Of a stretch of 64,000 nt of DNA, positions 60,009 to 64,000 are shown piece by piece. The DNA is taken from NCBI RefSeq assembly GCF_003001815.1, contig NZ_PVMZ01000037.1, positions 1-64,000 of the forward strand, in the 5' to 3' direction. The notes beneath the pieces were generated by a model. It had not been told where the DNA came from, searched no databases, and worked only from the letters and a program-made list of their open reading frames with translations. The position numbers were made by a program, and so were the translations under genes. This stretch comes from Actinoplanes italicus. Lineage in GTDB: Bacteria > Actinomycetota > Actinomycetes > Mycobacteriales > Micromonosporaceae. Positions within the stretch are counted from its first letter, which is position 1; the number at the start of each line of letters is the position of its first letter.

Positions 60009-61670
60009 GTGGAATCGGTGAACGACAACGCTGCCGGGGAGCAGGCTCGTGATCTGGTGGTGGCCGACCGGTACCGCCTGATCGCCCTGACCGGGGCCGG
60101 GGGCATGGGCCGGGTGTGGCGCGCCCATGACGATCTGCTGGACCGGGAGGTGGCGATCAAGGAGGTCCTGGCGCCGGACGGCCTGCCGTACCTGGACCGG
60201 ACCGAGATCCTGCGCAACACGATCCGGGAGGCGCGGGCCGCAGCCCGCCTCGACCACCCCAACGTCATCCGGATCTTCGACGTGGTGCGCACGGCGGGCC
60301 GGTCCTGGATCGTCATGGAATACGTGCTGTCCCGCTCGCTGCACGACATCGTCACCCACGACGGCCCGCTGGCCCACCGGCACGCGGCACGAATCGGGCT
60401 GACCCTGCTGGACGCACTGGACGCCGCGCACCGCGCCGGTGTGCTGCACCGCGATGTCAAACCGTCCAACGTGCTGATCGCCGAGGACGGCCGGGTGGTG
60501 CTCACCGACTTCGGGCTGGCTACCATCGTCGCCGTCCCGGCCGGGCAGGACGAACCGCTGCTGGGCTCACCGCGCTTCATCGCCCCGGAACGGCTGCGTT
60601 ACGGCGTGTCCAGCCGGGAGGCCGACCTGTGGTCGCTGGGCGCCACCCTCTACATGTCGGTGGAGGGCCGCCCGCCGTACGCCCGGCCGGAGGTCGCCGA
60701 ATCCCTGGCGGCCCTGCTCAGTCAGGCCCCCGATCCGCCGCAGCGGCCCGGTCCACTGCACACCGTCATCGCCGGACTGCTTGTCGCCGATCCGCGACAG
60801 CGGCTGACCGCGGGTGCCGCCCGGTCGGCGTTGCGAAATCTGACCCTACGGGCCGTCGGGGTCCACGCGGTGCCGGCACCTCGCCGCCCGGCCGACAAAG
60901 CGGTCCAATACCGCTCCGCCGCCGCACCGGTGGAGCCCGCTGAGCCCGTCGCTCCGGTGGTGCCCGCCTCACCCGCGAAGGCCCCGCCACCACGATGGCG
61001 AGGCCTGCTCATCGCCGGCGTAGCCACGGCTGTCGTGGCCACGGGAGCCGTCACAGCGGTCTGGGACAACGGCAGCGGTGGCGACGGCATCAGCGCCGTG
61101 GAGCCGTCGCAGGCCCCGGTGGCCGTCGCCAGCCCGATGGGCGCCTGCCCCACGGCCGTGTCGCGGCCGGTGATCGACTCCGGCAAGGAGGCGCCGATCT
61201 CACTGCCTGAAGGCTGGCTGTGGCATGTCGACACCGACGGGTTCGCCTTGGCCGTGCCGCGCGGGTGGCATCGCGGCTCCGACGGCGGCGACGTGTGCTT
61301 CGGTGACCCCGGCGGCGTTCGGTCGTTCACCGTGGCACCCGGTGGCCCGCTCGACGGCCGACCGCTGCGCCTGTGGCAGGACGCCGAACGTGAAGCGCCG
61401 CCCGGATACCGGAAGGTCAGTATGGGACTGCTGCTGGTCACCGGCGGCGGCGCCGAGTGGGAGTACTCATGGCAGCCGGCCGCCGGAGCACGCCTGCACA
61501 CGTACCGGATGCTCATGGCCGCCGGCAACGACCGCTCGTATGTACTGACCTGGACCACCCGCGACGCCGACTGGAGCCTGGACCTGCCGATCCAGCGCAC
61601 CCTGATCACCGGGTTCCGTGACTCGTCGCGCCCCTCGGTGACCTGGACGATCCCCGGCCCACGGGAATGA
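60009..61670 (+). CDS. Membrane Ser/Thr protein kinase with extracytoplasmic domain
   Basis: 553 residues from a GTG at 60009. The kinase has the glycine loop LTGAGGMGRVWRA, VAIKEV with the ATP-binding Lys, the catalytic VLHRDVKPSNVLI, DFGLAT and the substrate loop GSPRFIAPERLRYG. After a Pro/Ala-rich juxtamembrane stretch there is one helix (GLLIAGVATAVVATGAVTAV) and an extracytoplasmic domain of about 190 residues without PASTA repeats (DGFALAVPRGWHRGSDGGDV). It phosphorylates proteins in response to an external signal; placement behind a SigK-type promoter links it to that stress response. Confidence 0.9.
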   Translation: MESVNDNAAGEQARDLVVADRYRLIALTGAGGMGRVWRAHDDLLDREVAIKEVLAPDGLPYLDRTEILRNTIREARAAARLDHPNVIRIFDVVRTAGRSWIVMEYVLSRSLHDIVTHDGPLAHRHAARIGLTLLDALDAAHRAGVLHRDVKPSNVLIAEDGRVVLTDFGLATIVAVPAGQDEPLLGSPRFIAPERLRYGVSSREADLWSLGATLYMSVEGRPPYARPEVAESLAALLSQAPDPPQRPGPLHTVIAGLLVADPRQRLTAGAARSALRNLTLRAVGVHAVPAPRRPADKAVQYRSAAAPVEPAEPVAPVVPASPAKAPPPRWRGLLIAGVATAVVATGAVTAVWDNGSGGDGISAVEPSQAPVAVASPMGACPTAVSRPVIDSGKEAPISLPEGWLWHVDTDGFALAVPRGWHRGSDGGDVCFGDPGGVRSFTVAPGGPLDGRPLRLWQDAEREAPPGYRKVSMGLLLVTGGGAEWEYSWQPAAGARLHTYRMLMAAGNDRSYVLTWTTRDADWSLDLPIQRTLITGFRDSSRPSVTWTIPGPRE

Positions 61671-61694
61671 CCGGAAAGAAGTCCGCCATCCCGA

Positions 61695-61722
61695 CCAATC
61701 CGAGCAACGTTCAGCTACGAAT
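61695..61722 (+). promoter_or_regulatory. SigK-type promoter P4 (CHRD-sortase)
   Basis: CCAATCC at 61695-61701 and ACGAAT at 61717-61722, spacer 15 bases. The -10 hexamer differs from the others by one base (A for C). It lies 42 bases before the CHRD gene. Confidence 0.75.
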
Positions 61723-61764
61723 CCCTGCTGACGGAAAGACCCGCCCCTTCAGCAAGGAGCCCTC

Positions 61765-62544
61765 GTGAACCTCTCCCGCACCCTTCTGGCCGTGCCCGCC
61801 GCGACAGCGATCCTGCTCGCCGTCCCCACCGCCGCGTTCGCCGACGAGAGCGTCCACGTCAAGCTCGACCCGCTCAACCGCTCCGGCGCTTCCGGCAACG
61901 CCACCTTGACCGCCATGTCCGACGGCGACCTCAAGATCAGCATCCGGTCCACCGGCCTGGTCCCGAACAGCCCGCACGCGCAGCACCTGCACGGCTCCAC
62001 CGACGGCATGGACTTCCACTGCCCCGACATGTCCGCTGACACCGACGGCAACGGCTACGTCAGCACCGAGGAAGGCATGCCCGACTACGGCAACATCTTC
62101 ATCTCCCTGACCGCCAAGGGCGACACCACCCCCAAGAGCGGCCTGGCCGTCGATCGGATGCCGACCGCCGACGCCAAGGGCAACCTCTCCTACGAGCGCA
62201 TCATCCCCGCCGCCGACCTGCCCCCCGGTACGATCAAGCACCTCAAGGACCTGCACGTCGTCCAGCACGGCATCGACGCCAACAACAACGGCGAATACGA
62301 CCTGGACGGCCTCGGCGAATCCACCCTCGCCAAATCGGCGGGCCTCAGTGGCATCCCGCAGGAAGTGACCGACCCGGCCCTGTGCGGCATGGTCACCGGC
62401 GCGGCCGCCGGCTCGGTTCCGGTCGGCGGCGTCGACACCGGCGACGGCAGCACCCGGCACGACTCCGCCCCGCTGTATGCCCTCGGCGGGATCGCCCTGC
62501 TCGCCGCCGCGGGCGCCTTCATCGCCCGTCGCCGCCTGGCCTGA
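61765..62544 (+). CDS. CHRD-like secreted protein with C-terminal membrane anchor
   Basis: 259 residues from a GTG, with AAGGAGCCCTC upstream. A signal peptide (TLLAVPAATAILLAVPTAAF) ends near AFA. The mature part has LKISIRSTGLVPNSPHAQHL and HGSTDGMDFHCPDMS, the paired His pattern of CHRD-like domains, and IDANNNGEYDLDG, a calcium-loop-like acidic run. The C-terminus has a hydrophobic helix (LYALGGIALLAAAGAFIARR) with basic end, resembling a sorting signal although no LPxTG is seen. A sortase gene starts three bases later. Confidence 0.8.
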   Translation: MNLSRTLLAVPAATAILLAVPTAAFADESVHVKLDPLNRSGASGNATLTAMSDGDLKISIRSTGLVPNSPHAQHLHGSTDGMDFHCPDMSADTDGNGYVSTEEGMPDYGNIFISLTAKGDTTPKSGLAVDRMPTADAKGNLSYERIIPAADLPPGTIKHLKDLHVVQHGIDANNNGEYDLDGLGESTLAKSAGLSGIPQEVTDPALCGMVTGAAAGSVPVGGVDTGDGSTRHDSAPLYALGGIALLAAAGAFIARRRLA

Positions 62545-62547
62545 CCC

Positions 62548-63231
62548 ATGACCGACACCGGCACTCCACAGCCGGCCGGGAACCGCTGGGGACGCTACGC
62601 GCTCTCAGCGGCCGTCCTGCTCCTGAGCGTCATCGGCGTCACCGCACTCGTCCGAAGCGGTCAGGACCAGCCGAACCAGATCCCCCTCGCGGTCGATACG
62701 TTCCCTCCGCGGTCCGGCAGCACCCCGTCCGGCACCGGAAGCAGCGGCGAGCTGACCACCGGGACGCTGATGGGCACCTCGAACCCGATCCGGCTCGTCA
62801 TTCCCGCCCTCGACGTCGACGTCCCGCTGACCAGCCTCGGCCAGGAGGCCGACGGCACCATGCAGGTGCCCACCGACGCCAAGACCGTCGGCTGGTACAC
62901 CGGGGCACCCACCCCTGGAGCCCTCGGCCCGGCCGTGCTCGCCGGCCACGTCGACTACAAGAAGCAGCCCGGCACCTTCCGACGGCTCGCCGACCTCGAC
63001 CCCGGCGACTCAGTCAACGTCAAACGCGAAGACGGCAGCATGGCCATGTTCACCGTCGTCACGGTCGAACGGCACGCCAAATCACAGTTCCCCACCGAGG
63101 CCGTCTACGGCCCGATCAGCCACGCCGGACTACGCCTGATCACCTGCGGCGGCGACTTCGACAGCGCCACCGGCCACTACGAGGACAACATCGTCGTCTA
63201 CGCCGACCTCACCATGGCCCACACCGCCTGA
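62548..63231 (+). CDS. Class F-type sortase
   Basis: 227 residues, three bases after the CHRD gene. An N-terminal helix (YALSAAVLLLSVIGVTALV) anchors it, then a Pro/Gly/Ser linker. The sortase domain has IPALDVDVPLTSLGQEADGT, the catalytic His in VLAGHVDYKKQPG, and the catalytic Cys in RLITCGGDFDSATGHYEDNI, which is the class F pattern. Sortases attach surface proteins to the cell wall or pili. With the neighbouring CHRD protein it may form an enzyme-substrate pair, but the recognition site is not evident. Confidence 0.9.
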   Translation: MTDTGTPQPAGNRWGRYALSAAVLLLSVIGVTALVRSGQDQPNQIPLAVDTFPPRSGSTPSGTGSSGELTTGTLMGTSNPIRLVIPALDVDVPLTSLGQEADGTMQVPTDAKTVGWYTGAPTPGALGPAVLAGHVDYKKQPGTFRRLADLDPGDSVNVKREDGSMAMFTVVTVERHAKSQFPTEAVYGPISHAGLRLITCGGDFDSATGHYEDNIVVYADLTMAHTA

Positions 63232-63515
63232 GTGGCGACCGAGGGAAAAGGAAGCGCGGCGGCCTCATCGAACCGGCCGCAACACCTGGCACGGTGCGGT
63301 GCTTCAGCTGCGGAGTCTTCGCCCGCGCGTTCGCCGGGCCGCTTCATGGTCGCGACGGTCACTGTAAGAGCCGTAGGCCCTGGCTGCCTGGCTGCCTGGC
63401 TGCGGCAGCGTCACGACGAAGGAGTCTGCATGTCGTCCGTGGTCGCCGCCAAGCCACTTCTCTCGATGGGATCGATCTGGTGGGAGATCTCCCGGCGGCC
63501 GGGGATGCGGCCGGT

Positions 63516-64000
63516 TCACAGGCCGACCAGACGCATCGCGGCGGCGCCGACCGCCCCCTGCAGCTCTGACGGGTCAGGCAGATCGGGTAGGTCCCGGCGC
63601 ATCCCGATGACGCTCTCGACCAGGCCGAAGACCAGGTCGCCGGTGATGGCCGCGGTGTCCGGGGCGGCCGCCTCCACCAGCGCCCGGTAGGCCAGGCGCA
63701 GCTGTTCGCGTTCGCGGCGGAAGCGGGCGAACGGCTCGGTCGCGGTCTCCGGCAGGGCATAGAGAATGCCGATGTTCCACCGGGCGCCGACGAGTACGCC
63801 GACGTCGTACTGCACCAGGTCGCGCAGGGCGGTGGCGGGTGGCAGGTCCTTGGCGGACAGCTCCCCGGCGTAGGACAGCGAAGGCCGGACGGTGGCCTCG
63901 AGCAGCTCGGCGAGGATCTGCTCCTTGTTGGGGAAGTGGTAGTAGAGCGACGCCTGCCGGATGCCGACGGTCTCGGCGATCAGCCGGGTGGACGTGGCGG
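63516..64000 (-). CDS. TetR-family regulator (runs off right edge)
   Basis: About 160 residues of the C-terminal part to a stop at 63516. The end of the DNA-binding domain is visible: LIAETVGIRQASLYYHFPNK followed by EQILAELLEA, the typical TetR helix 3-4. The ligand domain has LVQYDVGVLVGARWNIGILY and FRREREQLRLAYRALVEAAA. The start is outside the window. The 284 bases between the sortase and this gene hold no gene that I can support. Confidence 0.9.
   Translation of the reverse strand, partial: ATSTRLIAETVGIRQASLYYHFPNKEQILAELLEATVRPSLSYAGELSAKDLPPATALRDLVQYDVGVLVGARWNIGILYALPETATEPFARFRREREQLRLAYRALVEAAAPDTAAITGDLVFGLVESVIGMRRDLPDLPDPSELQGAVGAAAMRLVGL

Noticed and set aside
1..64000. tRNA, rRNA or riboswitch genes
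   Set aside because: No cloverleaf with TTCRANYC-type arm or rRNA core sequence was recognised on reading; a tRNAscan or Infernal run would be decisive.

Overview
The window is high-GC DNA, almost certainly from a filamentous actinomycete. GTG starts, four-base stop/start overlaps, a SigK/RskA system, a phosphoketolase and secreted plant-cell-wall hydrolases would fit Micromonosporaceae such as Actinoplanes, but that placement is inference; no rRNA or tRNA gene was recognised.

Bases 1-18,350 are an accessory, defence-type island. It opens with a large serine recombinase that runs off the left edge and closes with a decayed recombinase at 17.2-18.3 kb. Between them lie an ISAs1 element inserted with a 10-bp target duplication into an older transposase, two membrane-anchored STAND NTPases (NACHT plus solenoid at 2.7-6.1 kb; ATPase plus TPR at 7.5-10.1 kb), an IS5-type element, and a 1,555-residue protein joining a PD-(D/E)xK-like nuclease to a STAND NTPase and a helical solenoid (12.3-17.0 kb). 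The two membrane STAND proteins share a short N-terminal motif, and each has a copy of the same decayed coding fragment upstream.

Bases 18.4-34.4 kb start with an ECF sigma factor and its membrane partner, then a gene-poor kilobase with a tandem repeat. A stress/dormancy-like cluster follows: universal stress proteins, a P-type ATPase, an Acg-like nitroreductase, phosphoketolase, an SPFH protein, a DoxX protein, a DUF389 protein, a flavodoxin-like protein and NhaA. Fragments of an aldolase, an alcohol dehydrogenase and an RHS protein lie among them.

Bases 34.5-43.7 kb hold a HTH-ATPase regulator divergent from a 46-residue membrane ORF, a tandem triplication of small two-helix membrane proteins, a Na+/H+ antiporter, a pterin-dehydratase/VOC fusion, and broken genes (AI-2E transporter, HAD phosphatase, LacI regulator, alpha/beta hydrolase).

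Bases 43.8-55.1 kb form a polysaccharide-utilisation locus: a secreted GH16 enzyme, a CUT1 sugar ABC transporter, and a divergent overlapping operon of two DUF6807 proteins, a GH43 enzyme, a pectate-lyase/pectinesterase-like protein and a ROK repressor. Near-identical 16-bp sites in the divergent promoter region are candidate operators.

Bases 56.2-63.2 kb look like a self-contained SigK regulon. sigK-rskA, a fasciclin lipoprotein with a membrane molybdopterin oxidoreductase, a Ser/Thr kinase, and a CHRD-like protein with a class F-type sortase are each preceded by the same promoter signature with an invariant 15-nt spacer. A TetR regulator runs off the right edge.
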